Assembly (NCBI GenBank): GCA_025454255.1
Contig: JALOOU010000004.1
Span: 1 to 64,000 of the forward strand
DNA: 64,000 nt
DNA from: Desulfobacterales bacterium
Lineage (GTDB): Bacteria; Desulfobacterota; Desulfobacteria; Desulfobacterales; SpSt-501
Direction: 5' to 3'
Position 1 is the stretch's first letter, and each line of letters opens with the position of its first letter. This document shows, one piece after another, positions 31,698-39,302 of this stretch. The position numbers and the translations under genes are program-made. The notes beneath the pieces were generated by a model. The model did no database searches, was not told where the DNA came from, and saw nothing but the letters and a program-made list of their open reading frames with translations.

Positions 31698-32897
31698 CTG
31701 AAACAGACCGATTTTCTCGTTGTCGGCGCCGGGATCATCGGGCTGAGCATCGCGCGCGAGCTCGCGCGGCGCTATGCCGGTGCCCGGATCGTCATTCTCG
31801 AAAAAGAGAACGAGGTCGCCTTTCACGCCAGCGGCCGCAACAGCGGAGTGCTGCACGCGGGGTTTTACTACACCGCCGACAGCCTGAAGGCGCGCTTCAC
31901 CCTCTCCGGCAACCGGCTGCTGACCGACTACTGCCTGGAGCACGGCCTGCGCATCAACCGCTGCGGCAAGGTGGTGGTGGCTGCCGACGAAAGCGAGGTC
32001 GAGGGCGTCCGCGAGCTGAAACGGCGTGGCGATCGAAACGGCGTGGAGGTGCGGCTGATCGATGCCCGGGAGCTCTCGCAGATCGAGCCCAACGCGCGCA
32101 CCGTCGAGATCGCCCTGTTCTCGCCGACCACCTCCACCGTCGACCCCCGCGAGGTGTGTCGTCACATCGCGGCCCATTTTCCGCCGAGCGTTGAGCTGTG
32201 GTTCGGACGGCGCTTCGTCGGCAAAACGGCCGGGGTCGCCCTAACCGATCGCGAGCCGATCGGCTATCGCTACCTTTTCAATGCCGCCGGGCTCTACGCC
32301 GACAGGGTCGCCGGCCATTTCGGCGCCGGCCGCCGCTTCACCATGATCCCGTTCAAGGGAATATACCTGGGCTACCGCGACGATAGCCTGCTGCGGCGGC
32401 ACGTCTACCCCGTGCCCAACCTGAGCAACCCGTTTCTCGGCGTGCACTTCACCAAGACGGTCGACGGCCATGTCAAGATCGGGCCAACAGCGATTCCCGC
32501 CCTCTGGAGGGAAAATTACGACCTTCTCGGGCGCTTCGATGCCGGGGAGTTTTTCGCCGTCGCTGCCCGGGAGGCGAAACTGTTCGCGTTCAACCGGTTT
32601 AATTTCAGGCGGCTGGCCATCGAGGAGATGCGCAAATATCACCGCCGGTTTTTCATCGGCCAAGCCGCGCGGCTTCTGCAGCGGCTCGACCCGCGAGGCT
32701 TCGGCGACTATACCCTGCCCGGGATCCGGGCCCAGCTGCTCGACACCGAAACCGACGAGCTCGTGATGGACTTTCTCGTCGAACACGCCGAGGATTCGAC
32801 CCACGTGCTCAACGCGGTCTCGCCGGCCTTCACCTCGGCCTTCAGCTTCGCCGGCCACGTCGTGGACAGCGCCGCGCCGCGAATCACGTTTTGCTGA
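31698..32897 (+). CDS. lhgO: L-2-hydroxyglutarate oxidase-type FAD enzyme (LhgO family)
   Basis: A 399-residue flavoprotein of the DAO/LhgO family. Rossmann FAD motif 'VGAGIIGLSIARELA' starts about residue 7, followed by 'VILEKENEVAFHASGRNSGVLHAGFYY', the block that marks L-2-hydroxyglutarate oxidases, and 'PFKGIYLGYRDD' and 'YPVPNLSNPFLGVHFTK' further on. LhgO oxidises L-2-hydroxyglutarate to 2-oxoglutarate and passes electrons to quinone. The frame has no ATG, GTG or TTG near the family N-terminus; CTG at 31698 follows AGAGAGG by 5 bases and gives a normal-length protein (~400 aa), so a CTG start is proposed. Confidence 0.87.
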   Translation: MKQTDFLVVGAGIIGLSIARELARRYAGARIVILEKENEVAFHASGRNSGVLHAGFYYTADSLKARFTLSGNRLLTDYCLEHGLRINRCGKVVVAADESEVEGVRELKRRGDRNGVEVRLIDARELSQIEPNARTVEIALFSPTTSTVDPREVCRHIAAHFPPSVELWFGRRFVGKTAGVALTDREPIGYRYLFNAAGLYADRVAGHFGAGRRFTMIPFKGIYLGYRDDSLLRRHVYPVPNLSNPFLGVHFTKTVDGHVKIGPTAIPALWRENYDLLGRFDAGEFFAVAAREAKLFAFNRFNFRRLAIEEMRKYHRRFFIGQAARLLQRLDPRGFGDYTLPGIRAQLLDTETDELVMDFLVEHAEDSTHVLNAVSPAFTSAFSFAGHVVDSAAPRITFC

Positions 32898-32927
32898 TCT
32901 CACCCCAAGCGAAAGAAAGGAGGCCGC

Positions 32928-33509
32928 ATGGCGAAAAAGAAGCAGAACCTCCTGGTAGTCATCGGAAGCCCCCGGCGCGGCGGCAACAGCGCCGCCTTGG
33001 CAGACAGGCTCGCTAAGAGCGCTGCCGCGGCCGGCGCCGCGGTGGAGGCCCTCTTTCTCCAGGAGCTGGACATCAAACCCTGCACGGCCTGCGAGGCGTG
33101 CCGCGCGAAGAGAGCCCGCGGCTGCATCATCCGCGACGGGATGCAGCCGCTCTACGCAAAAATCAAAGCGGCCGACGCCATCGTCGTCGCCTCCCCGGTC
33201 TATTGGTTCAGCCTCTCGGCCCAGACCAAGCTCTTCATGGATCGTTGGTATGCGCTGGGGGGTGGCAACGACTACCGGGGGCTCAGGGGCAAGCGCTTCG
33301 CGCTCCTGCTGGCCTACGCCGACGCGGACGCCTTCAGCTCCGGTGCGGTGAATGCGTTGCACACGTTTCAGGATGCCATCGGCTATCTGGGGGGAACGAT
33401 CGCGGGGATGGTCTACGGCAGCGCCGCGAAGGCCGGGGAGATCCGCGCGCGCAAGGACCTTATGCAGCAGGCGGCCGAGCTTGGCCGGAGGCTGGCGGCG
33501 CCGGAATAA
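32928..33509 (+). CDS. Flavodoxin-fold NAD(P)H-dependent FMN reductase-like protein
   Basis: A 193-residue flavodoxin-fold protein. 'VVIGSPRRGGNSAALAD' is the FMN-phosphate loop; 'CTACEACRAKRARGC' near 50-64 is the Cys-rich variant seen in iron-sulfur flavoproteins and NADPH:FMN oxidoreductases; 'VASPVYWFSLSAQTKLFMDR' forms the flavin isoalloxazine loop. Probably a cytoplasmic flavin-dependent oxidoreductase; the three clustered cysteines might bind a cluster or disulfide, which is not decided here. AAAGGAGG lies 5 bases before the ATG. It follows the LhgO gene by 30 bp and is likely co-transcribed. Confidence 0.9.
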   Translation: MAKKKQNLLVVIGSPRRGGNSAALADRLAKSAAAAGAAVEALFLQELDIKPCTACEACRAKRARGCIIRDGMQPLYAKIKAADAIVVASPVYWFSLSAQTKLFMDRWYALGGGNDYRGLRGKRFALLLAYADADAFSSGAVNALHTFQDAIGYLGGTIAGMVYGSAAKAGEIRARKDLMQQAAELGRRLAAPE

Positions 33510-33560
33510 GCTGCGGGCCGCCGGCCGGGCGGGTCCGCACGCGGCCGGCGCAGAGCCGCA

Positions 33561-33980
33561 TCAATCGGTGGCCGGCCGGCTGCCGATGTTCCTCAAATGC
33601 ACCATCGGCCGGGTCTCCTGGCCATGGTCGTAGAGCCTGAACTCGATTTGGGTCTCTACGTTCCTAGCCCACTCGGGCACCCGGAGGGTGATGGTCGACC
33701 ACTCGCTGGAGCTGCCCCCGCGGGTGGTCACGGCATTGATGATCGCCCAGTTGTCGCTTCTGAAAAACAGGATGTCCACATTGAGCTGGTTCGGCTCGAC
33801 GCTCATGGCCCACCAGTAGTCGAAGCTGAAGGTCTCTCTCAGGGTCAGGGTCACTCTCAGAGGCGATTCGTGGGTCACGCTGAGGTAGGGGGCCCGGTTG
33901 GGGACTCCCTCGACGATTCCCAAACCGAACAGGGGGCTCAAGACCATCGACACGATGATGATGGGGACGATTTTTTTCAT
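33561..33980 (-). CDS. Small secreted beta protein, unknown
   Basis: A 139-residue protein with a signal peptide ('MKKIVPIIIVSMVLSPLFGLG') and a mature part rich in aromatic and polar strands ('YWWAMSVEPNQLNVDILFF', 'WSTITLRVPEWARNVETQIEF'), with no Cys. Looks like a beta-sandwich exported protein; no family is recognised. Start at 33980, where GGAGG lies 8 bases upstream; the frame is open to 34070. A sigma-54-type promoter sits about 130 bp upstream in an AT-rich island. It converges on the flavodoxin-like gene. Confidence 0.72.
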   Translation of the reverse strand: MKKIVPIIIVSMVLSPLFGLGIVEGVPNRAPYLSVTHESPLRVTLTLRETFSFDYWWAMSVEPNQLNVDILFFRSDNWAIINAVTTRGGSSSEWSTITLRVPEWARNVETQIEFRLYDHGQETRPMVHLRNIGSRPATD

Positions 33981-34613
33981 GGCTCCAATCCTCCTACCAA
34001 TCCGGGGTTCCCCCGCTTTCCTCCCGGTTGAATGTAGCGGACCGGCAAACTCCTTTTCATGCCATGCCAAAATAATGTCTTTTCGTGTAATTTCAAAGCC
34101 GCTGACTAATCAAGCAAAAAAAATGCCAAATATATCTGTTTACGCCGACAATTGTTTTTTTGTATTAAAATAGCATGTTAAAGCGCATGTGGCGCCGTGG
34201 CGCGCGCGGCCGGCAGTAGAACCAACGACTAAAAAGTAGGAAATTTTTTACACAGTGGGAACTTTGGGCATGCACACCGAAAGGATCCGGATGTGGGTGG
34301 TTCGCGCATTGCTGTCGGGAGCTGCACCGGCGAATTCAAACGGTTGCGCCGATAGACAGGGATCGGGGCTTTCGCCTCCGCCCCTGTTGCACGCCACCTG
34401 GGTCGGCCCCCTCGCCCATGATGTCGACCACCTGTGGAGCCGTTCGCGCGAGGTCCTGATCCCCTTCGAAGCCGGCGGGTCGCGGAGCGGCCGGCACCGG
34501 TCGTCGCCGTTGTGCGACCATGCGTCGAACGCCTGCCTGCCAGCCCCAACGAAGGGCCGGGGCAGATTGGGCCTGCGCTGCCGCTTTGCATTCTGAGCCG
34601 TCGGGCGCAGCGC
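33981..34613. other. 633-bp non-genic stretch with AT-rich island
   Basis: The part at 34060-34260 is strikingly AT-rich compared with the rest of the window (runs such as A8 and T7, TATATCTG, TTGTATTAAAATAG). It carries a sigma-54-like promoter on the minus strand (34112-34129). The GC-rich remainder (34261-34613) has open frames on both strands but none with a ribosome-binding site, family motif or plausible composition; I see no gene in it. Confidence 0.6.
34112..34129 (-). promoter_or_regulatory. Sigma-54 (RpoN)-type promoter of the small secreted gene
   Basis: Minus-strand TTTGGCA-T8-GCTT: the GG (34126-34127) and GC (34114-34115) are exactly 10 bp apart, as in the -24/-12 consensus TGGCAC-N5-TTGC. 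Transcription would start near 34102, leaving a leader of about 120 nt for the gene at 33980. The enhancer-binding regulator is not identified. Confidence 0.55.
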
Positions 34614-35714
34614 TCAGGGCGTCGGCTGCATTTCGACCCAGTCGCCGCGCCGCTCCACGTTGGGGTTGAAATTCGGGTCGTCGGTGAGGATGTACTCTCC
34701 GGCGCGGCTCACCCAGGCGTACCGGTGGGTGGACGGCAGCTCCACGCGCTCGCCGCGCACCGGGTCGTTGTAGGTTTCGGTGCCGCGGATGTACTCGCTC
34801 CACTCGCGGTTGAGGCGGTCTTGACGCTGCTGGGTGTCCTGCCACTGGCGCATGCGCTGCTCGCTGATCTGGCTGCTCGTCCGCGACAGGGCCCGGCTGA
34901 ACTCTCCCACCGCTTTGATCTCCTGCATTTTGGCTCGGATGGCAGCCTCGACCAGTTGCGCGTAGGTGTTGAACCACTTCAGGTTGATCTTGCTGGAGTT
35001 GACGATGGCCAGGTGCACCGGCCGCGATGCTTCCAACATCCCGCGCTCGGCGCGCATGGCCACCACCCGGTCGGCGACCTGGATGACGATGTTGCCGGCC
35101 GGGACCCGAGTGGTCTGCAGCACGGCAAACAGATCCTCTTCGACCGGAGCCCCGTCGAGGAGGTATTCGATCCGCACGCGGGCGGCGTCATAAAAAATAT
35201 GAGCGCCCGGTTCGCCGGGTGTGTGCTTCCGATGGGCGGCGGCCAGACGAGGCAGATCTTCGCGCTGGGTGACGCGCCAGCGTACCGCGCTGCGCACGCG
35301 GGGGATGATGAGGGTTTCAAGGCAGGCGCGTGCGGAGGCGAAGGGCGGGTGCACCTCGTTGCCGAACCAGCTCGCGCCGACCGGCATCAGTTTACCCGGC
35401 CCGCAGTTGTCGCCCCACGTGAAGGGGAAGGAGGGAAAGGCCTCGACCTGCTGGCGGCTGCGCGGCGCCGACGCCCGGATGTGGGCCCCGGCCGGCAGCA
35501 CCGGGTGAGCGCGCCAGACAACTCCGCCCTGCACGTGCCAATCTGCCGGGACCAGAAACGAGGCGGCCTCGCCGCCGATCACCTGGCGGTCTTCGACGCT
35601 GATGCGGCGAAATCGCGCTGCGCCAGCCGAAACCGCGGTCGTGTCGGCCGGTTGCGCACAAACGCTGAACGCGGCTGTCAGAAGCGCCGCGACGACTGCC
35701 AGCACCTGTGCCAT
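34614..35714 (-). CDS. Secreted protein of unknown function, 366 aa
   Basis: A signal peptide ('LAVVAALLTAAFSVCA', cleavage near residue 20) is followed by an envelope protein with no enzyme motif that I recognise. Residues ~25-130 are beta-rich; two Cys near 101 and 123 could pair. A helical segment near 265-300 precedes a conserved-looking end ('THRYAWVSRAGEYILTDDPNFNPNV'). The carrier-like regularity of the C-terminal 60 residues suggests a defined domain. It stands alone on its strand between the AT-rich island and the small lysine-rich gene. Confidence 0.75.
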   Translation of the reverse strand: MAQVLAVVAALLTAAFSVCAQPADTTAVSAGAARFRRISVEDRQVIGGEAASFLVPADWHVQGGVVWRAHPVLPAGAHIRASAPRSRQQVEAFPSFPFTWGDNCGPGKLMPVGASWFGNEVHPPFASARACLETLIIPRVRSAVRWRVTQREDLPRLAAAHRKHTPGEPGAHIFYDAARVRIEYLLDGAPVEEDLFAVLQTTRVPAGNIVIQVADRVVAMRAERGMLEASRPVHLAIVNSSKINLKWFNTYAQLVEAAIRAKMQEIKAVGEFSRALSRTSSQISEQRMRQWQDTQQRQDRLNREWSEYIRGTETYNDPVRGERVELPSTHRYAWVSRAGEYILTDDPNFNPNVERRGDWVEMQPTP

Positions 35715-35975
35715 GGTCGTTCTCCTAATAAGGATCTGGAGGGCGGCGTCCGCGCAAGCGCGCGGCCCGGTTCGTCGGCCGCGGAGGCGGCCTCGCGCGG
35801 GGTCAGGGGCGTCTTGGCATCGCCCAGGATGTTTCGCGGCGCTGGCGCAGACTGAACTTCGGCGGTGCGATCGGATGGTGCCGGTGGGAGAGTGTCGGTG
35901 GCTGCCGACCCGGCCGGACGGCGGGCGAACCCGGCCGTGAGGGCTGCGCCGTCAAGACCGATTAGCGCCGACGTC
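35715..35975. other. Intergenic stretch, no gene seen
   Basis: About 260 bp downstream of the lysine-rich ORF on the minus strand. One frame is open through it (35678-36226) but overlaps two genes and has a Pro/Ser/Arg-rich composition typical of out-of-frame GC-rich DNA. I see no clear promoter or terminator. Confidence 0.4.
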
Positions 35976-36128
35976 TCAGGGCTGCTCGGGAGTATCCGGG
36001 GAGGCGTCGGAATGTTCAGCGGCGGGGGCCTCATTTCGTTCCCGTTTACGCTGCAGTTTCTCTTCTTTCTTTTTTTTCTTTTCGAGCTCTTTCTGCCGCT
36101 TGTTGAACTTGTAGTTGATCCGTGCCAA
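35976..36128 (-). CDS. Short lysine-rich protein (50 aa) with TTG start, unknown
   Basis: A 50-residue ORF, start TTG at 36128, stop at 35976. It reads LARINYKFNKRQKEL, a long Lys/Glu helix, and an acidic Pro-rich tail ending in TPEQP. GAGGGG lies 7 bases before the TTG. The N-terminal 28 residues are almost all charged and helical, the tail is disordered; this looks like a nucleic-acid- or ribosome-associated small protein rather than noise, and similar short 'NYKF-KRQKEL-KKKKKEEK' proteins are familiar from deltaproteobacteria. It sits just below the cspA terminator, on the same strand. Confidence 0.65.
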   Translation of the reverse strand: MARINYKFNKRQKELEKKKKKEEKLQRKRERNEAPAAEHSDASPDTPEQP

Positions 36129-36209
36129 TGAGCCCCCTCTTTTTTGGATCGGTCCTGGTCAAGGCGGGTGCGGGCCAGGCGCCCCGTCCAGTTTGCCGTC
36201 GGTTTGCGC

Positions 36210-36251
36210 AAAAAAAAAAAGGGCATTCCTTCGCGGATGGAAAGAATGCCC
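36210..36251 (-). terminator. Rho-independent terminator of the cold-shock gene
   Basis: On the minus strand an 8-bp stem GGGCATTC/GAATGCCC (36221-36228 with 36244-36251) is followed by a run of T, seen as A10+ on the plus strand at 36210-36220. It lies 14 bases after the cspA stop. Confidence 0.88.
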
Positions 36252-36264
36252 TCACACCGGGTGG

Positions 36265-36465
36265 TTATGACACGACGACATTGACAGCTGAGGGGCCTTT
36301 GGGGCCCTGCTGAATGTCGAAGGTCACTTTGTCGCCTTCGTTCAGGCTTTTGAACCCCGTGGCATTGATCCCGCTGTGGTGAACGAACACATCGGGGCCG
36401 TTTTCCTGCGCGATGAAGCCGTAACCTTTAGCGCTGTTGAACCACTTGACTGTTCCAGTTGCCAT
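36265..36465 (-). CDS. Cold-shock (CspA-type) protein
   Basis: A 66-residue single cold-shock domain. RNP1 'KGYGFI' and RNP2 'VFVHHSGI' are intact, with 'TGTVKWFN' at the start and '[20 protein letters not shown]' at the end, so it should bind single-stranded RNA/DNA and melt RNA structure. Start at 36465 with AAGGAGG 9 bases upstream. A long AT-rich leader and a good promoter lie upstream and a strong terminator downstream, so it forms its own transcription unit, as usual for cspA-like genes. Confidence 0.97.
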   Translation of the reverse strand: MATGTVKWFNSAKGYGFIAQENGPDVFVHHSGINATGFKSLNEGDKVTFDIQQGPKGPSAVNVVVS

Positions 36466-36788
36466 GCTGACATCCTCCTTTCCTTGATTTTCGCTCATTC
36501 CCAAACTGGAGGTTGTCATTGCGACAAATGGAGCAGGCCTTCAGAGGGAAGTTGATCCGCATCGCAATGCGGACTTCTTTAAATACAGGCACTATAATCC
36601 CCTGCTTAACAAAATGCAAGCAAATAATTGCACCCGGCGACTCCTGCGCCGGAGATGGGTTTGATTTCGCCCCCGGGAGTGGATACCATAGTTTCACATC
36701 CATATAGGGAGCCGATAGGTGGGGGCCTCATTCAGGCTCACTGCAATCGGTATCGCGGTCGAGGGGGTGCCTTCAAGGGAGTCGTCGA
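36466..36788. other. cspA leader and shared upstream region
   Basis: About 320 bp between the divergent cspA and MBL-hydrolase genes. The cspA promoter is at 36591-36619, giving a leader of about 120 nt (36466-36584). The AT content is high around 36570-36630 and falls toward the hydrolase. The hydrolase has AAGGGAG about 5 bases before its ATG; I see no clear promoter for it. Confidence 0.6.
36591..36619 (-). promoter_or_regulatory. Sigma-70 promoter of the cold-shock gene
   Basis: Minus-strand TTGCAT (36614-36619), a 17-bp spacer and TATAGT (36591-36596). The predicted start near 36584 leaves a leader of about 120 nt, a length typical of cold-shock mRNAs that switch structure with temperature. 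Confidence 0.62.
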
Positions 36789-37412
36789 ATGATCATCAAG
36801 CAGCTGAGCGTCGGGCAAATGGAGAACTTCTGCTACCTGGTCGGATGTCCCCGGACGCGCAAGGCCATCGTGATCGACCCCGGCGCCGATCCGGAGTTCA
36901 TTCGATCGCAGGCCGAAGCGGAGGGGCTGACCATCGCAGCCATTTTCAACACCCACGGGCACGGGGACCACACCGCCGCCGGGCCGGCCCTCAAAGCCGC
37001 GACCGGGGCCAGGATCCTCATGCATGCAGCGGATGCCGCCGGCTCTTTCCCGGTGGACGAGCGCATCGCCGGCGACCAGGATCTGCAGGTGGGCGACATC
37101 GTGCTGCGGGTGCTTCACACCCCCGGCCACACCCCGGGGGGGCTCTGCCTCTACGGCCATGGGCAGCTCTTCACCGGCGACACCCTCTTCGTCGGGGACA
37201 GCGGCCGCACCGATCTGCCCGGCGGCCACCGCCCCACGCTGGCGGCTTCCCTTCGCCGCCTGATGGGTTTGCCGGAAGATACCGTGGTTTGGCCCGGGCA
37301 CGACTACGGCCCTACCCCGTCCTCCACCATCGGCTGGGAGAAGCGCCACAATGTGAATGCCCGCGAGTACGGATTTTTCGTCGACGACCGGCCCGGCAAC
37401 GAGCCGCCCTGA
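36789..37412 (+). CDS. MBL-fold metallo-hydrolase (glyoxalase II-like)
   Basis: A 207-residue metallo-beta-lactamase-fold hydrolase. Di-metal motif 'NTHGHGDHTAAG' (H56-x-H58-x-D60-H61), third His in 'HTPGHTPGGLC', 'FTGDTLFVGDSGRTDLPGG' and the last metal-binding 'VWPGHDYGPTPS'. The fold is that of glyoxalase II and persulfide dioxygenases; the substrate cannot be read from sequence. It is 35 bp upstream of the rhodanese/ferritin-like fusion, a context that favours a sulfur-carrying substrate. Confidence 0.92.
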   Translation: MIIKQLSVGQMENFCYLVGCPRTRKAIVIDPGADPEFIRSQAEAEGLTIAAIFNTHGHGDHTAAGPALKAATGARILMHAADAAGSFPVDERIAGDQDLQVGDIVLRVLHTPGHTPGGLCLYGHGQLFTGDTLFVGDSGRTDLPGGHRPTLAASLRRLMGLPEDTVVWPGHDYGPTPSSTIGWEKRHNVNAREYGFFVDDRPGNEPP

Positions 37413-37447
37413 ATCCACCCCTCCCATCGAATGAGGAGAAAATCGCA

Positions 37448-38302
37448 ATGCGTTGGAGGCAGTTTTTCACCCCGGTACGCTCGCTGGAGGCGATCGCGGC
37501 CAAAGACTACCTGGGCCGCAGACCCGCCGATGCCGTCACCCTGCTCGATGTCCGTCAGCCGGAGGAGTACGAGGCGGGGCACCTGCCGGGGGCGAAACTG
37601 GTCCCACTGCCGGAATTGAGCGGCCGACTGTCCGAACTCGATCCGGGCAAGCCGACCCTCGTCTACTGCGCCATCGGCGGCCGCAGCCGGATCGCCGCCC
37701 AGCTCTTAGCGGCAAAAGGGTTTGCCGACGTCTTCAACCTCTCCGGCGGCATAAAGGCCTGGAACGGCGGGAGAGCGCTCGGCCGGGAAGACTTAGGGCT
37801 GGAGTTGTTTTCGGGCGCGGAATCGGCCGAGCAAGCCCTGGTGGCCGCCTACGGCCTCGAGGAGGGGTTGCGGGACTTCTATCAACGCATGGCCTCCCGC
37901 GTCACGCACACGCCGGCGCGGCGTTTGTTCGAGAAACTCGCAGCCGTCGAAGCCAAGCACCAGGACCGGATCGTGGGCGAATATGCCAGGCTCACCGGCT
38001 CCCCGCCGGACCGGGAGCGGTTCGTTCGGGTACAGGTGCGCCCGGCCATGGAGGGCGGGCTCACGACGGAGGAATATCTCGCGCGCTACCGGCCGGACAT
38101 GGAGAACCCGGTGGACGTTATTTCGCTGGCCATGGCGATCGAGGCGCAGGCGCTGGACCTCTACCAGCGCGCCGCCGATCGGGCCGCAACCGGTGAAGTG
38201 AGATCGATGCTGTCTCAAACCGCACGCGAGGAGCAGGCTCATCTCGGCCAGTTGGGGGAGCTCTTCACGCACCCCGGCCTCTTGCGCGGCCCCGACGCCT
38301 AA
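37448..38302 (+). CDS. Rhodanese domain fused to a ferritin-like (rubrerythrin-type) domain
   Basis: A 284-residue fusion. Residues ~15-105 are a rhodanese domain with active-site Cys74 in 'YCAIGGRSR' and 'LLDVRQPEEYEAGHLPGA' before it. Residues ~130-280 form a four-helix ferritin-like domain with a spread of Glu and Glu-x-x-His pairs ('EEGLRDFYQRMA', 'EAKHQDRIVGEYA', 'MAIEAQALDLYQRAA', 'EEQAHLGQLGELF'). It probably moves sulfane sulfur and senses or reduces peroxide/oxygen with a di-iron site. GAGGAG lies 8 bases upstream. Co-directional with the MBL hydrolase. Confidence 0.88.
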   Translation: MRWRQFFTPVRSLEAIAAKDYLGRRPADAVTLLDVRQPEEYEAGHLPGAKLVPLPELSGRLSELDPGKPTLVYCAIGGRSRIAAQLLAAKGFADVFNLSGGIKAWNGGRALGREDLGLELFSGAESAEQALVAAYGLEEGLRDFYQRMASRVTHTPARRLFEKLAAVEAKHQDRIVGEYARLTGSPPDRERFVRVQVRPAMEGGLTTEEYLARYRPDMENPVDVISLAMAIEAQALDLYQRAADRAATGEVRSMLSQTAREEQAHLGQLGELFTHPGLLRGPDA

Positions 38303-38692
38303 ACCGCCGCCGGGCAGGCTGCCGGCGGCAGCTCCGGGGACAGCGCGGCGTGCGCCCCCACCCGGACGTGAGCGCGATCGACGGCGCCCGCGCGGCCCAA
38401 AAACGGGTTTGCACAGAGCCGCTGCCGGCGTCTGTGCGCAACGAACCTGCGGCCGATGCACGCGCCCCCCCGTGCACAGCGAGGCCCCGGCGGAATGGAG
38501 CGGGCCCTGCGTCCCGGCGCCCGAGCCCCAGCCGTCCAACGTCGAACCACGGCGGCGCTGTTTTGCGATTGTGCGGAAACGCTGAGGGGTCTTTGGTTGA
38601 CAATCGCGTGGCGATCGGATAAAATTAAAATTTATAGCATTGATATTAAATGGTTATCTTTGCTTCTGTTTTCGCTTAAGGAAATCCGCGCC
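38303..38692. other. 390-bp intergenic stretch with promoter
   Basis: The first 290 bp are GC-rich with no gene; a weak stem CCGCCGG/CCGGCGG near 38304-38326 may end transcription of the fusion gene. From 38590 the DNA turns AT-rich and contains a strong promoter at 38597-38625 for the next gene. Confidence 0.55.
38597..38625 (+). promoter_or_regulatory. Strong sigma-70 promoter
   Basis: TTGACA (38597-38602), a 17-bp spacer and TAAAAT (38620-38625). The predicted start is near 38632, about 60 bp before the ATG at 38693. It is the best sigma-70 match in the window and probably drives both the small membrane protein and the ExeA-OmpA fusion. Confidence 0.7.
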
Positions 38693-39247
38693 ATGCCGGG
38701 GATGAACCGCGATCTATCCTTGATCATCAAAGTCGTGACCAGCTGTCTGACTGCCGCCTTTCTTATATTTTTCATCTCCGCCCTGTCGGGCGAGGACCTG
38801 CTGAAGAACCACGGCACCATCAGGGACTTGGAGCGCATCAGCGCCGACATCGCTGCCGAGCTGAACAGCGGCATCGAACGCCGGGTGCGTCAGCTGGGCG
38901 AGGCACCGCAGAAAAACCCCTACCGCAGATTCTACAGCGCTGAGCTGGCCAAGGAGATCCACGAGGTTTCCTACCTCACTGAAAAGCAGAAAATCATGTT
39001 CGACATGTACAGCGTGCGGGATTTCGAGGCCAAATCCAAACGGCTGGTCGCCTACTCCGAAAAATCCGACCTCCAGGGGCTCATGAACGAGCTGGACATC
39101 GTCAAGCGCGAGTTGAAAAACTCCGCCAATCTGATCGACAACCGCCGCGACAAGCTGATCCGACAGCGGACCGCGTATCTGGTGCTTTTTTTCATCCTGT
39201 GGGTGGCGGTGTATTTTTACTATGGACGGGGATTGATACGCGCTTAG
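38693..39247 (+). CDS. Two-TM membrane protein, unknown
   Basis: A 184-residue protein with a hydrophobic helix at each end (~11-31, 'VVTSCLTAAFLIFFISAL'; ~161-181, 'TAYLVLFFILWVAVYFYYG') and a helical, charged periplasmic stretch between them. The layout resembles a four-helix sensor-like domain without any output module. Start at 38693 after AAGGAA; a second ATG is at 38702. It lies 55 bp upstream of the ExeA-OmpA fusion on the same strand. No family is recognised. Confidence 0.75.
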   Translation: MPGMNRDLSLIIKVVTSCLTAAFLIFFISALSGEDLLKNHGTIRDLERISADIAAELNSGIERRVRQLGEAPQKNPYRRFYSAELAKEIHEVSYLTEKQKIMFDMYSVRDFEAKSKRLVAYSEKSDLQGLMNELDIVKRELKNSANLIDNRRDKLIRQRTAYLVLFFILWVAVYFYYGRGLIRA

Positions 39248-39302
39248 CCCCGCACGCCCGCTGCCGGCGGGGTGCCTGGGTGCGCGAACCGGTCGGACCG
39301 AC

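Noticed and set aside
34255-34596. Possible 113-residue gene in the GC-rich intergenic part
   Set aside because: Arg/Pro/Gly-rich composition, no ribosome-binding site, overlapping frames on the other strand look equally open.
35678-36226. 182-residue minus-strand frame covering the lysine-rich ORF
   Set aside because: Wrong frame for the well-formed TTG-start small protein, Pro/Ser/Arg-rich and overlapping the neighbouring gene.
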